A stretch of DNA of 64,000 nt from Paeniroseomonas aquatica (GTDB lineage: Bacteria; Pseudomonadota; Alphaproteobacteria; Acetobacterales; Acetobacteraceae), in the NCBI RefSeq assembly GCF_030409335.1, contig NZ_JAUFPN010000153.1, positions 169,326-233,325 of the forward strand, given 5' to 3'. The notes beneath the pieces are model-generated. The model saw nothing but the letters and a program-made list of their open reading frames with translations, did no database searches and was not told the origin of the DNA. Below, in pieces: positions 9,953-19,581 of the stretch; within the stretch, counting starts at the first letter, position 1; each line of letters begins with the position of its first letter. The translations under genes and the position numbers were made by a program.

Positions 9953-10348
9953 CTAAACCGCCTGGATCGGCAGGCCGAGCGGCGCCGCCATCAGGCTGAA
10001 ATCCCGGTCCCGGTGCAGCAGCGGCACCGCATGCACGATGCACCAGGTAGCGATCAGCATATCGGCCGAGTTGCGCGGGGTGATCCCCAGCCCGCGCAAC
10101 CGTCGGTAATGCCCCGCCGCCCGCACCGCCAGCGCCTCGTCCAGCATCGGCACGATGCCGAAGGCCCTGAGCCAGCCCTCCACCGCCTGCGCCCGGCTAT
10201 CCGAGGACGTGCCCTGCAACACCTCCAGCAGCACGATATCGCCGATGACGATGGGCTCTCGGCCCGCCAGCCGCATGAATTCCCGCACCGCCGGATTGTC
10301 CTCCCGCCGCAGCACATCGATCAGCACGCTGGTATCGACCGCGATCAG
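9953..10348 (-). CDS. vapC: type II toxin VapC (PIN domain ribonuclease)
   Basis: Product is about 131 aa. PIN-domain acidic residues are visible: VDTSVLIDVL near the start, LLEVLQG, SADMLIATW and LLHRDRDF. VapC toxins are Mg-dependent RNases, typically against tRNA or rRNA. The start is unusual. The first catalytic aspartate (DTS) lies upstream of the first GTG (10327), and the only frame-compatible start that keeps it is a CTG at 10348. That CTG overlaps the VapB stop as CTGA, where ATGA would be expected. A stop codon lies just upstream in frame. So either CTG is used or the first active-site residue is lost. Confidence 0.85.
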   Translation of the reverse strand: MIAVDTSVLIDVLRREDNPAVREFMRLAGREPIVIGDIVLLEVLQGTSSDSRAQAVEGWLRAFGIVPMLDEALAVRAAGHYRRLRGLGITPRNSADMLIATWCIVHAVPLLHRDRDFSLMAAPLGLPIQAV

Positions 10349-10560
10349 CGGAGCGGCGCCTGCTCCTCATGGAGGCCCGGCCGGGCATCGAGGCCCCAAT
10401 CCGGGTCGCCGCCCCACATCGCCTGCGCCGCCTCCCGCTGCCGGGCGAGGCGGACGACGAGGCGCAGCCCTTCCTCGACGGCCGCCTTCTTGGTGGGATG
10501 ACCGCCCCGCCGCATCGCTTCCGCGATCAGCCCGTCGTCGATCTCAATATTCGTCCTCAT
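10345..10560 (-). CDS. vapB: type II antitoxin VapB
   Basis: Product is 71 aa: MRTNIEIDDGLIAEAMRRGG, a ribbon-helix-helix start typical of VapB (DUF2191 type), then HPTKKAAVEEGLRLVVRLARQRE and an acidic/Trp-containing C-terminal toxin-binding tail. The ATG at 10560 gives the canonical start. It overlaps vapC by 4 bases. It would neutralise the toxin and repress the operon through an upstream inverted repeat at 10568-10595. Confidence 0.88.
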   Translation of the reverse strand: MRTNIEIDDGLIAEAMRRGGHPTKKAAVEEGLRLVVRLARQREAAQAMWGGDPDWGLDARPGLHEEQAPLR

Positions 10561-10567
10561 GCCCTGA

Positions 10568-10595
10568 TGTGTACCATGCTGCCAATCGGTGCACA
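10568..10595. promoter_or_regulatory. candidate VapB operator (inverted repeat)
   Basis: Inverted repeat TGTGTACC (10568-10575) and GGTGCACA (10588-10595), 7 of 8 positions complementary, centred about 22 bases upstream of the vapB ATG. The position and half-site spacing fit an autoregulatory operator for a ribbon-helix-helix antitoxin. This is inferred from position and symmetry only. Confidence 0.4.
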
Positions 10596-10600
10596 ACAAC

Positions 10601-11896
10601 TCAATACGTAACCCGACCGAACAGCGCCGTCAGCAGGGCGAACAGCGCCCCGCCGACCAGGAAGCCGACCAGGGTCCCGTTCATCCGCACGTATTGCAGG
10701 TCGCGCCCGACCCGCAGCTCGATCTTCTCGGTGACCTGCCGGGTGTCCCAGCCCGCCACGACCTGGGCGATGAAGCCGGAGAGCTGCAGCCGGGCCGCCG
10801 GCAGCATGGTGGCCAGCAGGCCTTCCACGGCGTGGTTCAGCTTCGCCCGGGCGGCCGGGTCCTGCTGCAGCAGGCTGCCGGCATTGGCGAAGGCGTTCTC
10901 CAGAAGTGCCACGGTGCGGCCCTGCGGATTGGCCGCATCCGCCACCAGCGCCGCCTTCAGCCGGCCCCAGATATCGTCGATCCAGGCCGCCACGGTCGGG
11001 TGGCTCACCGCCTGGCGCAGCGCCCGGCCGACCGCGGCCGCGCGCTCGGGGTCGTTCTCCAGCCGGTCGATCTCCTCCCGCACCCAGACCTCGAAGGCGG
11101 CCCGGAGGTCGCTGTCGGAGGGCTCCATCTTCGCCAGCTCGGCATTCACCGTCGACAGGATCCGCCGCGCCACCGCCGCCCCGGCCAGCCAGCCGACCAG
11201 CGCCCCGCCCTCGGCCCGGACCCGGGACTCGATCGCGGTGCGGAGCTGTTCCTCCTTGCTGCCGAGGATCACCCGCAACTGGGCGATGGCGAGGTCGAAG
11301 ACCTCATGGTGCTTGCCGCCGGCGACCAGCGCCCGCAGCGCCCGGGCCAGGATGCGCGCGCCGCCGGGGCCGCCGGCCATGCGCGGCAGCAGCTTGCCCA
11401 GCAGCCGCTTCGCCCTGCCGTCCTCCAGGCTTTCGAGCAGCCGCGGCAGGGTGGCCGCCATGGCCTCGGCGGCCGGGCGGGCGGCGGCCGGGTCGGCCAT
11501 GACGCTGCGGAAGATGCCGGCGAGGTCGAGCCGCCCCAGCACCCGGCGCACCTCGGCCTCGGTGAAGACATGGTTGGCGACGAAGCGGCCGAGCCCCTGG
11601 CCCAGCCGTTCCTTCTGCCGCGGGATGATCGCGGTATGCGGGATCGGCAGGCCGAGCGGGTGGCGGAACAGCGCCGTCACTGCGAACCAGTCGGCGATGC
11701 CGCCGACCACCCCGGCCTTGGCCGAGGCCTGCAGCAGGTTCAGCCAGTACTCCGGCAGGGTGCCGGGCGGGATGGCGTAGGAGCCGAACAGCAGCGCCGC
11801 CATCGCCACCAGCAGGCCGGTGGCGACGGCACGATGACGGGCGAGGGCGCGGCGGAGCGGCGCCTCGGGGTCAGGAAGCGTGGCGGGTGGGATCAT
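10601..11896 (-). CDS. DUF445 family membrane protein
   Basis: Product is 431 aa. It belongs to the DUF445 (YjiN-type) family: an N-terminal membrane segment (about residues 26-45), the conserved GVVGGIADWFAVTALFRHPLGLPIPHTAIIP region (quoted in part), long helical domains, and a C-terminal hydrophobic segment (VGFLVGGALFALLTALF). The function of the family is not established; it is associated with the inner membrane. ATG 11896 is preferred over a TTG at 11905. It is 40 bp upstream of vapB on the same strand. Confidence 0.88.
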   Translation of the reverse strand: MIPPATLPDPEAPLRRALARHRAVATGLLVAMAALLFGSYAIPPGTLPEYWLNLLQASAKAGVVGGIADWFAVTALFRHPLGLPIPHTAIIPRQKERLGQGLGRFVANHVFTEAEVRRVLGRLDLAGIFRSVMADPAAARPAAEAMAATLPRLLESLEDGRAKRLLGKLLPRMAGGPGGARILARALRALVAGGKHHEVFDLAIAQLRVILGSKEEQLRTAIESRVRAEGGALVGWLAGAAVARRILSTVNAELAKMEPSDSDLRAAFEVWVREEIDRLENDPERAAAVGRALRQAVSHPTVAAWIDDIWGRLKAALVADAANPQGRTVALLENAFANAGSLLQQDPAARAKLNHAVEGLLATMLPAARLQLSGFIAQVVAGWDTRQVTEKIELRVGRDLQYVRMNGTLVGFLVGGALFALLTALFGRVTY

Positions 11897-11944
11897 GCGA
11901 ACCAAAAGCTGGGCTGCGCCACGGCCGGCCGGAAGGGGATGGGG

Positions 11945-12478
11945 CTACTTCGCCGCCTTCGCCCGCTCGATCGCCTCCATGATCAGCGTCTTGGCTTCCG
12001 CCGCATCGCCCCAGCCGGCGATCTTCACCCACTTGCCGGGCTCGAGGTCCTTGTAGTGCTCGAAGAAGTGCCTGATCTGGTCGAGGGTGATCTGCGGCAG
12101 GTCGGTGTAGTTGAAGACCTTCTCGTAGCGCTTGGTCAGCTTCGGCGAGGGCACGGCGATGATCTTCTCGTCGATGCCGCCGTCGTCCTCCATCTTGAGC
12201 ACGCCGACGGGGCGGACATTGATGACCGCGCCGGGGACGATCGGCCGGGTATTGGCGATCAGCACGTCGATCGGGTCGCCGTCGTCGCTCAGCGTATGCG
12301 GGACGAAGCCGTAATTCCCGGGGTAGCGCATCGGCGTGTAGAGGAAGCGGTCGACCACCAGGGTCCCGGCCTCCTTGTCCATCTCGTACTTGATCGGCTC
12401 GCCGCCGATCGCGACCTCCACCACCACATTGACGTCCTCGGGCGGGTTCTTGCCGATGGCGATGGCGTCGAGACGCAT
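11945..12478 (-). CDS. ppa: inorganic pyrophosphatase
   Basis: Product is 177 aa. Family I soluble pyrophosphatase, hydrolysing PPi to drive biosynthetic reactions. Visible signatures are KYEMDKEAG, the [12 protein letters not shown] region, DGDPIDVL (metal-binding aspartates), and a C-terminal [19 protein letters not shown] segment. The ATG at 12478 (MRLDAIAIG) has GGAG upstream. The frame remains open about 90 bases further, but that extension is not family-like. Confidence 0.97.
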   Translation of the reverse strand: MRLDAIAIGKNPPEDVNVVVEVAIGGEPIKYEMDKEAGTLVVDRFLYTPMRYPGNYGFVPHTLSDDGDPIDVLIANTRPIVPGAVINVRPVGVLKMEDDGGIDEKIIAVPSPKLTKRYEKVFNYTDLPQITLDQIRHFFEHYKDLEPGKWVKIAGWGDAAEAKTLIMEAIERAKAAK

Positions 12479-12542
12479 GTACTCAATCTCCGATGGAGCG
12501 TGGCTGCCCGGGGGCTTCGCAACCGCAGGCGCAACCGACGCG

Positions 12543-12588
12543 AAAAAACCAGGAACGGGGGCTGGCACCCTGCGCCAGCCCCCGCTCC
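12543..12588 (-). terminator. rho-independent terminator after the molybdopterin hydroxylase gene
   Basis: On the minus strand, a 15-bp nearly perfect stem (12574-12588 pairing with 12552-12566, one G-T/A-C type mismatch position) with a 7-base loop is followed by TGG and a run of six T (12548-12543). It separates the hydroxylase gene from ppa and is one of the best terminators in the window. Confidence 0.9.
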
Positions 12589-12654
12589 TTAGCCCAGTAG
12601 CCTTTCCTTAGCATTGACAATCCGCGGCGGGAAATCGGCCCCGCCGCGCAGGGT

Positions 12655-14988
12655 TCAGGCAGCGCGGGCCAACTCGATCGCCTTCCACACGCTCTCCGGG
12701 GTCGCCGGCATGTCCATGTCGGTGACGCCGACGGCCGAGAGCGCATCGACCAGAGCATTCATCAGCGCCGGCGGCGAGCCGACCGCCCCCGCCTCGCCGG
12801 CGCCCTTGACGCCGAGCGGATTGGTCTCGCAGGGCACCGAGAGGAATTCGACCTCGATGTCCGGCAGGTCCTCGGCCCGCGGCAGGGCGTAGTCCATGAA
12901 GGAGGCGGACAGCAGCTGGCCGCTTTCCTTGTCGTAGGCGGTCCGCTCGTGCACCGCCTGGCCGATGCCCTGGGCGACGCCGCCATGCACCTGGCCGCGG
13001 ACGATCATCGGGTTGATGGCATGGCCGACGTCATCCACCACCACGTAGCGCGGCACTTCAATCAGCCCGGTATCCGGGTCCACCTCGACCTCGGCGATGT
13101 GGCAGCCGTTCGGGAAGGTATGCGACTTGATGTCGGCCACCTCGGCCGCATCCAGCAGGGTCGCCGCCTCGCCCTTCGCCGCCCGCTCCCGCTGGATCTG
13201 CGCCAGGGAGAGGATATCGACGCCACGGTCGGTGCCGACCACGGTGAACTTGCCGCCCACGGTGGCAAACTCGATGTCGGAGACCGAGGCTTCCAGGTGC
13301 TCGGAGGCGGCCTGCTTGCCCTTCTCGATGACCGAGGCGGCGGTCAGCAGGATCGCCTGGCCTTCCGAGTAGAGCGACCGCGCGCCGCCGGTGCCGCCAC
13401 CGGTCGGGATCTCGTCCGAATCGCCCTGGACGATGCGGATCTTCTCCATCGGGATGCCCAGCTCATGGCTGGTCAGCATGGCATAGGCGGTCTCGTGGCC
13501 CTGGCCGGTGGACTGGGTGCCCACCAGCACGTCGACGAAGCCGTCCTTGGCGAAACGCACCTCGGCCCGCTCGGTCGGCCCGCCGCCGGTCGCTTCCAGG
13601 TAGTAGGCGACGCCGATGCCGCGCTGGCGGCCCTTGGCCTTGGAGGCCGCCTGGCGGGCCGGGAAGCCGGCCCAGTCGGCGTTCTTCAGCGCCGCATCCA
13701 GCACCGCGACGAAGTCGCCGCTGTCGTAGCGCTGGCCGACCGCCGTGGTGTAGGGCATGGCGCTGGAGGGCACCATGTTGCGCTTGCGCAGCTCGATCCG
13801 GTCGATGCCCAGCTCGCGCGCCGCGGCATCGATCAGCCGCTCGACCACGTAGTTGCTCTCGGGCCGGCCGGCGCCGCGATAGGCGTCCACCGGGACGGTA
13901 TTGGTCAGCACGCCGATGACATGGGCGTGGATCGCCTGGAAATTATAGACGCTGGCCAGGACCTTGGTGCCGGCGCCGGTCGGGATCATCGGCGCGAAGG
14001 TCGAGAGATAGGCGCCCATGCCGGCGTAGTTGGTGGTCCGCAGCGCCAGGAACTTGCCGTCGGCATCGAGCGAGAGCTCGGCCTCGGTGATGTTGTCGCG
14101 GCCCTGGGTGTCGGACTGGAAGGCCTCAGTCCGCTCGCTGGTCCATTTCACCGGCCGGCCAAGCCGGCGGGCGGCCATGCAGACCAGGGCGTATTCGCCG
14201 TAGAGGTAGAGCTTCATGCCGAAGCCGCCGCCCACGTCCGGCGTCACCACCCGGAACTTCTCCGGCGCGGTCTTGAAGACGCTGCCGGCCAGCAGGTTCT
14301 TGACCAGCCAGCTTCCCTGGGTGCCGCAGTAGAGGGTGAATTTCTCGAGTTTCGGGTCGTATTCGGCGGTGGCCGCACGGACCTCCATGCTGTTCACGAT
14401 GACCCGGTTGTTCACCACGGTCAGCTTGGTGACATGCGCCGCCTTGCCGGCGAGCTCCGCCGCCTTGGCCTTGTCGCCGGTCTCCCAGTCGAAGACGGTA
14501 TTGTTCGGGATGCCGTCCCAGACCTGCGGCGCGCCGGGCAGGCGGGCGGTGGCGAGGTCGGTCGCCGCCGGCAGCAGGTCGTAGTCGACCATCACCGCCT
14601 CGGCGCCGTCCTTGGCGGCTTCGGCGGTCTCGGCGACGATGAAGGCGACCGCGTCGCCGACATGCCGGACCCGGTCGGTCGCCAGCGCGCCGCGCGGGGT
14701 ATTGGCGCGGTCGGTGCCGTCGATGTTCTTCAGCGGGATGACGCAGGGGATCTCGCCCAGGCCTTCCTCGGCCCAGTCCTTGGCGGTCAGCACCGCCAGC
14801 ACGCCGGGGACCTCGAGTGCCGCGGCGGTGTCGATGGACAGGATCTTCGCCGCCGCATGCGGGCTGCGCAGCACCACGCCATGCGCCGCCCCGGCCATGA
14901 CGATGTCGTCGGTATAGCGGCCGCCGCCGATCAGCAGCCGCGGATCCTCGATCCGTCGCATCGGCTGGCTCAGCCCGAACTTGGCCAT
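12655..14988 (-). CDS. xanthine dehydrogenase family molybdopterin-binding subunit (CoxL-like)
   Basis: Product is 777 aa. It is the large Mo-cofactor subunit of the xanthine oxidase/aldehyde oxidase/CO-dehydrogenase superfamily. An N-terminal a/b hammerhead domain (RRIEDPRLLIGGGRYTDD) precedes the Mo-binding regions DVGGGFGMK, DAYRGAGRPES, GTQSTGQGHE and GVKGAGEAG, the last carrying the catalytic glutamate. It lacks the AYRCSFR active-site loop of true CO dehydrogenase, so a generic hydroxylase of an N-heterocycle or aldehyde is more likely. The partner FeS (CoxS) and FAD (CoxM) subunits are not adjacent, so it must pair with products encoded elsewhere. Confidence 0.92.
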   Translation of the reverse strand: MAKFGLSQPMRRIEDPRLLIGGGRYTDDIVMAGAAHGVVLRSPHAAAKILSIDTAAALEVPGVLAVLTAKDWAEEGLGEIPCVIPLKNIDGTDRANTPRGALATDRVRHVGDAVAFIVAETAEAAKDGAEAVMVDYDLLPAATDLATARLPGAPQVWDGIPNNTVFDWETGDKAKAAELAGKAAHVTKLTVVNNRVIVNSMEVRAATAEYDPKLEKFTLYCGTQGSWLVKNLLAGSVFKTAPEKFRVVTPDVGGGFGMKLYLYGEYALVCMAARRLGRPVKWTSERTEAFQSDTQGRDNITEAELSLDADGKFLALRTTNYAGMGAYLSTFAPMIPTGAGTKVLASVYNFQAIHAHVIGVLTNTVPVDAYRGAGRPESNYVVERLIDAAARELGIDRIELRKRNMVPSSAMPYTTAVGQRYDSGDFVAVLDAALKNADWAGFPARQAASKAKGRQRGIGVAYYLEATGGGPTERAEVRFAKDGFVDVLVGTQSTGQGHETAYAMLTSHELGIPMEKIRIVQGDSDEIPTGGGTGGARSLYSEGQAILLTAASVIEKGKQAASEHLEASVSDIEFATVGGKFTVVGTDRGVDILSLAQIQRERAAKGEAATLLDAAEVADIKSHTFPNGCHIAEVEVDPDTGLIEVPRYVVVDDVGHAINPMIVRGQVHGGVAQGIGQAVHERTAYDKESGQLLSASFMDYALPRAEDLPDIEVEFLSVPCETNPLGVKGAGEAGAVGSPPALMNALVDALSAVGVTDMDMPATPESVWKAIELARAA

Positions 14989-15085
14989 GGGGACCTCCCG
15001 TCAAATGTCTGCCGCATCATTTGCGGAGGATGGGGCCGCAGGGAAGGGGGGACGGCAGGAAATCCGTCCCCCGGGCCTGGCCGGA

Positions 15086-18000
15086 TCAGTGCCGGGGGGC
15101 GTCGGTCCGGTCGGGGGCCGGGTGCGGGCCTTCGCCCGGGCCGATCGAGGCCGGCTCGACCGGCCGGGCGCCGAGCCAGCCCTTCACCCTCTCCCGGGTG
15201 CCCTGGAACACCACGTAGAGCATCGGGATCATGAAGATCCCGAAGATCGAGGCCGCCAGCATCCCGCCGAAGACCGGGGTGCCGACCGCCCGGCGGGAAA
15301 GCATCGCCGCGCCGCTGGCGGTCACCAGCGGCACCAGGCCGAGGACGAAGGCGATCGAGGTCATCATCACCGCGCGGAACCGCAGCCGCGAGCCCTCGAT
15401 GGCCGCGTCGCGGATCGACAGCCCCCGCTCCCGCGATTCCTTGGCGAATTCGATGATCAGGATGCCGTTCTTGGCGGCCAGCGCGATCAGCACCACCAGC
15501 CCGATCTGGGCATAGACGTCGAGGCTCATGCCCGCGAGCTTGATGGCGAGGAAGGAGCCGAGGCCGCCGACCGCGACCGACAGCAGCACCGGCACCGGAA
15601 TGGTCCAGCTCTCGTACAGCGCCACCAGGAAGAGGTAGGCGAAGAGGATGGCCAGCGCGACGACGTAGATGGTCTGCCCCGCCGCCAGCCGCTCCTGGTA
15701 GGCGGTGCCGGTCCACTCGTAGCTGTAGCCCGCCGGCAGCACCCGGCCCGAGAGCTCCTGCATGGCGTTCAGTGCATCGCCCGAGGAGACCCCGGGCTTG
15801 GGCGCGCCGTTGATCAGCACCGCCCGGTAGTTGTTGTACCGGCTGATGGTCTGCGGCCCGACCACGATCCGCACGTCGGCGAAGGCCCGCAGCGGCACCA
15901 TCTCGCCGCGGGTGTTGCGGACCCGAATGCGCCAGATGTCCTCGATGTCGTCGCGGTCGTTCGCCTCCGCCTGGATGTTCACCTGCCAGGTGCGGCCGAA
16001 GAGGTTGAAGTCGTTGACGTAGAAGCCGCCGAGCGTCGCCTGCAGGGCCGAGAAGATGTTGTTGATCGGCACGCCCAGCGCCTGCGCCTTGTCCCGGTCC
16101 ACGTCGAGGAACAGCGAGGGCGTGGCGGCCGAGAAGGTGGAGAAGACCTGCTGCAGCCGCGGGTCCTGGTTGGCCGCGACCACCAGCCCGAGCATGGCGC
16201 TGCCGAGCTCCGCCGGGTCGCGCCCCTGGAGATCCTGGAGCTGGTACTCGAAGCCGCCGCCGGTGCCGAGGCCGATGATCGGCGGCAGGTTGAAGGCGAC
16301 GACGGTCGCCGTCCGCACATTGGCCCCGGCGCCGAAGACCCGGCCGATGGAGGCGAAGACGCTGTCCGCCGCGCTGGTCCGGTCCTCGAAGGGCTTCAGC
16401 CGGGCGACCAGGAAGGCGGAGTTCGACTGCGCGCCCTGGTCGATCAGGCTGAAGCCGACGATGGCCAGCACGTTCTCGACCGCCGGGATGTCCTTCAGGA
16501 TGCCCTCGACCTGCTCGACCACCGCCCGGGTGCGGGAGAGCGAGGCGGCCTGCGGCAGGGAGACCTGGATGAAGAAGGTCCCCTGGTCCTCCTGCGGCAG
16601 GAAGCCCTGCGGCGTCCGGGAGCCTAGGGTGAAGATGCCGAAGCCGATCGCCGCGGTCAGCACCAGCGAGATGACCGAGAACCGCACCAGCCGGCGGACC
16701 ACCGCGGCATAGCCGTCCCGCACCTTGTCGATCGCCCGCAGCACGTACTTGATCGGCCCGCGCTTCGGCCCGGTGTGCCGCAGGAACAGCACGCAGAGCG
16801 CCGGCGACAGGGTCAGCGCGTTGATCGCCGAGATCACCATCGCCGCCGAGATCGTCACCGCGAACTGCCGGAACAGCACGCCCGAGAGGCCGGGGATGAA
16901 GGCGATGGGCACGAAGACCGAGAGCAGCACCAGGGTGATGGCGATGATCGGCGCGGTGATCTCGGCCATCGCCTGCTTCACCGCCCGGTTCGGCGTCCAG
17001 TCCGGGTGCTCCTCCATCACCCGCTCGACGTTCTCGACCACCACGATGGCATCATCGACCACGATGCCGATCGCCAGCACCATGGCCAGCAGCGAGACGG
17101 TATTGGCGCTGTAGCCGATGGCCAGCAGGATGGCGAAGGCGCCGATGAGGGAGACCGGCACCGCGACCGTCGGGATGATGGTCGCCCGCAGCGAGCCGAG
17201 GAACAGGTAGACGACCACCACGACCAGCACGAAGGCCTCGAGCAGGGTCTTGATGACCTCCTGGATGGTGTCCACCACGAAGGTCGAGCTGTCGTACAGG
17301 ACCTGCACCCGCATCCCCTCGGGGAAGCGGGTCGCCATGTCGTCGAGCGTCCGCTGCATGGCGCCCGAGACGGTGACGGCATTGGCGCCGGGCGAGAGAT
17401 AGACGCCGGTCGTCACCGCGCCCTGGCCGTTCAGCCGGCTGACCGTGTCCATGGACTGGGCGCCGAGCTCGACCCGCGCCACGTCGCGCAGCCGCAGCAC
17501 CGAGCCGTCCGAATTGGCCCGGATGACGATGTCGCTGAACTGCTCGGGCGTGACCAGCCGGCCGAGCGTCTGGATGTTCATCTGGAACTGCTGGGTGTCC
17601 GGGATCGGCTGGGCGCCGATCCGGCCGACCGCGGCCTGGACGTTCTGCGACTGGATGGAGGTGATGATGTCCTGCGGCGTCAGGTTCAGGCTGGTCAGCC
17701 GGTCCACCTCGAACCAGACCCGCATGGAGTAGTTCTGCGCCCCGAACAGGTTCACCTGGCCGACGCCGGGCACCCGCGACATCCGGTCGATCATGTTGAT
17801 CGTCAGGTAGTTCGACAGGAAGAGCGGGGTGTGCTCGGGGTTGGTCGAGGTCAGCGCGATGAACTGCAGCACCGCGCTGGATTGCTTCCGCACCACCAGC
17901 CCCGAGCGCTGCACCTCCTGCGGCAGGCGGGCGATATTGGCCTGGATGCGGTTGTTGACGTTGACGGTGTTGATGTCGGGGTTGGACCCCAGGGCGAAGC

Positions 18001-18280
18001 TGACGCTCAGCGAGTAGGTGCCGTCGTTGGCGGAGTTCGAGCGCATGTAGATCATGTTCTCGACGCCGTTGACGGCGCTCTCGATGATCTGCGCGACGGT
18101 CGACTCGATCACCGCCGCCGAGGCGCCGGGGTAGTTGGCGTTGACCGAGACCTGTGGCGGGACGATGTCCGGGAACTGCGCGACGGGGATCCGCAGCAGG
18201 GCGAGCAGCCCGGCCAGGGTGATGACGATGGCGATGACGATCGCCAGCCGGGGCCGGTCGACGAAGACGCTCGAGATCAT
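15086..18280 (-). CDS. RND family efflux transporter permease (AcrB/HAE1 type)
   Basis: Product is 1064 aa, the full RND length: 12 membrane helices and two large periplasmic loops. The proton-relay residues are visible: [11 protein letters not shown] in TM4 and [12 protein letters not shown] in TM10. The N-terminus [15 protein letters not shown] is typical of hydrophobe/amphiphile exporters. It takes substrate from membrane or periplasm and passes it to an outer-membrane channel. The adaptor gene ends 6 bp upstream on the same strand. No TolC-like channel gene lies nearby, so a shared one is implied. Confidence 0.96.
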   Translation of the reverse strand: MISSVFVDRPRLAIVIAIVITLAGLLALLRIPVAQFPDIVPPQVSVNANYPGASAAVIESTVAQIIESAVNGVENMIYMRSNSANDGTYSLSVSFALGSNPDINTVNVNNRIQANIARLPQEVQRSGLVVRKQSSAVLQFIALTSTNPEHTPLFLSNYLTINMIDRMSRVPGVGQVNLFGAQNYSMRVWFEVDRLTSLNLTPQDIITSIQSQNVQAAVGRIGAQPIPDTQQFQMNIQTLGRLVTPEQFSDIVIRANSDGSVLRLRDVARVELGAQSMDTVSRLNGQGAVTTGVYLSPGANAVTVSGAMQRTLDDMATRFPEGMRVQVLYDSSTFVVDTIQEVIKTLLEAFVLVVVVVYLFLGSLRATIIPTVAVPVSLIGAFAILLAIGYSANTVSLLAMVLAIGIVVDDAIVVVENVERVMEEHPDWTPNRAVKQAMAEITAPIIAITLVLLSVFVPIAFIPGLSGVLFRQFAVTISAAMVISAINALTLSPALCVLFLRHTGPKRGPIKYVLRAIDKVRDGYAAVVRRLVRFSVISLVLTAAIGFGIFTLGSRTPQGFLPQEDQGTFFIQVSLPQAASLSRTRAVVEQVEGILKDIPAVENVLAIVGFSLIDQGAQSNSAFLVARLKPFEDRTSAADSVFASIGRVFGAGANVRTATVVAFNLPPIIGLGTGGGFEYQLQDLQGRDPAELGSAMLGLVVAANQDPRLQQVFSTFSAATPSLFLDVDRDKAQALGVPINNIFSALQATLGGFYVNDFNLFGRTWQVNIQAEANDRDDIEDIWRIRVRNTRGEMVPLRAFADVRIVVGPQTISRYNNYRAVLINGAPKPGVSSGDALNAMQELSGRVLPAGYSYEWTGTAYQERLAAGQTIYVVALAILFAYLFLVALYESWTIPVPVLLSVAVGGLGSFLAIKLAGMSLDVYAQIGLVVLIALAAKNGILIIEFAKESRERGLSIRDAAIEGSRLRFRAVMMTSIAFVLGLVPLVTASGAAMLSRRAVGTPVFGGMLAASIFGIFMIPMLYVVFQGTRERVKGWLGARPVEPASIGPGEGPHPAPDRTDAPRH

Positions 18281-18286
18281 GGCGGC

Positions 18287-19495
18287 TCAGCCCGCCCGGC
18301 CGGCCGGGGCCGGGGGCGAAGCGGGTGCCCCGGGGGGGCGTGCGCCCGGCGGCGGCGCGCCGGCCGGGGCCGGGTTCACCTCCTGGCCCGGTCGCACCCG
18401 CTGCAGGCCTTCGCTGATGACCTGCTCGCCGCCGGCCAGGCCGTCCTCGACCACCACCTGGTCGCCGATGGTCCGGCCGAGCCGCACCGGCTTGCGCTGC
18501 GCCTTCTTCTCGGCGTCCACCGCCAGGACGTAGTTGCCGCCCTGGTCCTGCAGCACCGCGGCGCGGGGCAGCACGATGGCCTGCACCGGCTCGTTGCCCT
18601 CGACCGTGACGGTGACGAACTGCCCGTCGATCAACGCCCGGTCGCCGGCGGCGCCGGCCTGCACGCCCTCCCGGCGCGGGTTGGGGATGAGCGCGCGGAT
18701 CAGCAGGCTGTCGGTGTTGCGGTCGACCTGGGTATCGATGAACTCGATCCGCCCGGCCTGGGGATAGGGCCGGCCGTCGCTCAGCCGCACCCGCACCACC
18801 ACCGCGCTGGGGCCGCCGCGGCTTTCGTAGCGCGCCTGCAGCTCGCCCGCCGCGCGGGAGGAGACGGTGAAGGCGACCCGCATCGGGTCCTGGCTGACGA
18901 TGGTCGCCAGCGGCTCGGTCAGGGTGGGGGAGACCACGTTGCCCGGGGTGAGCGAGGCGCGGCCGATCTTGCCGTCGATCGGGGAGAGGATGTCGGTGTA
19001 GCCGAGGTTGATGTCGGCCACCCGCACCGCCGCCTGGGCGCCGAGCAGGGTGGCGTTGGCGGTGCGTTCCTGCGCCTGGGCATTGTCGAGGGCGACGCGG
19101 GTGCCGGCACCGGTCGATTGCAGCTCCCGCGCCCGGGCGAGCGCCACCCGGGCATTCTCCAGCGTCGCCTGGGCCGAGGCGACATTGGCCCGCGCCTGCT
19201 CGAGCTGCGCCTCGAAGGGCGGCCGCTCGATCCGGAACAGCACGTCGCCGGCCTTGACCTCCTGGCCTTCCTGGAAGGTGCGCTCCTGCAGGAAGCCGGT
19301 GACGCGGGCGCGGATGTCGACCCGGTTCACCGCCTCGATCCGGCCGGTGAAGTCGGTGCTCTCGGTCACCGGCTGGCGGGCCGCGGTCATCACCCCCACG
19401 GCCGGCGGTCCCTGCGGGCCGAATTGGGCGAGCGCCGGGGCGGCGCCGAGCAGGGTGACCAGGAGGGCAGCGGTGAGACGACGCATCAGGGGCAT
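18287..19495 (-). CDS. RND efflux periplasmic adaptor (membrane fusion protein)
   Basis: Product is 402 aa. A Sec signal ([20 protein letters not shown]) is followed by the HlyD/AcrA organisation: a beta-barrel/lipoyl half ([20 protein letters not shown]), an alpha-helical hairpin (about residues 95-150), the second lipoyl half ([20 protein letters not shown]) and a C-terminal membrane-proximal domain with a Pro/Ala-rich tail. No lipobox cysteine is seen, unlike AcrA. The start may be at 19495 or at a second ATG at 19486. It forms a two-gene operon with the pump that follows. Confidence 0.95.
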   Translation of the reverse strand: MPLMRRLTAALLVTLLGAAPALAQFGPQGPPAVGVMTAARQPVTESTDFTGRIEAVNRVDIRARVTGFLQERTFQEGQEVKAGDVLFRIERPPFEAQLEQARANVASAQATLENARVALARARELQSTGAGTRVALDNAQAQERTANATLLGAQAAVRVADINLGYTDILSPIDGKIGRASLTPGNVVSPTLTEPLATIVSQDPMRVAFTVSSRAAGELQARYESRGGPSAVVVRVRLSDGRPYPQAGRIEFIDTQVDRNTDSLLIRALIPNPRREGVQAGAAGDRALIDGQFVTVTVEGNEPVQAIVLPRAAVLQDQGGNYVLAVDAEKKAQRKPVRLGRTIGDQVVVEDGLAGGEQVISEGLQRVRPGQEVNPAPAGAPPPGARPPGAPASPPAPAGRAG

Positions 19496-19581
19496 CCGGA
19501 TCGAGGCCTCTGGCGATACCAGGGCCGGCGGCCGGACGCCAAGGCCTCTTTGCGAACGGCGCGCATCAGCGGCCGGGGGCG

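Noticed and set aside
12655..14988. Carbon monoxide dehydrogenase large subunit.
   Set aside because: The AYRCSFR copper-site loop of genuine CO dehydrogenase is not present; a generic molybdenum hydroxylase is the safer call.
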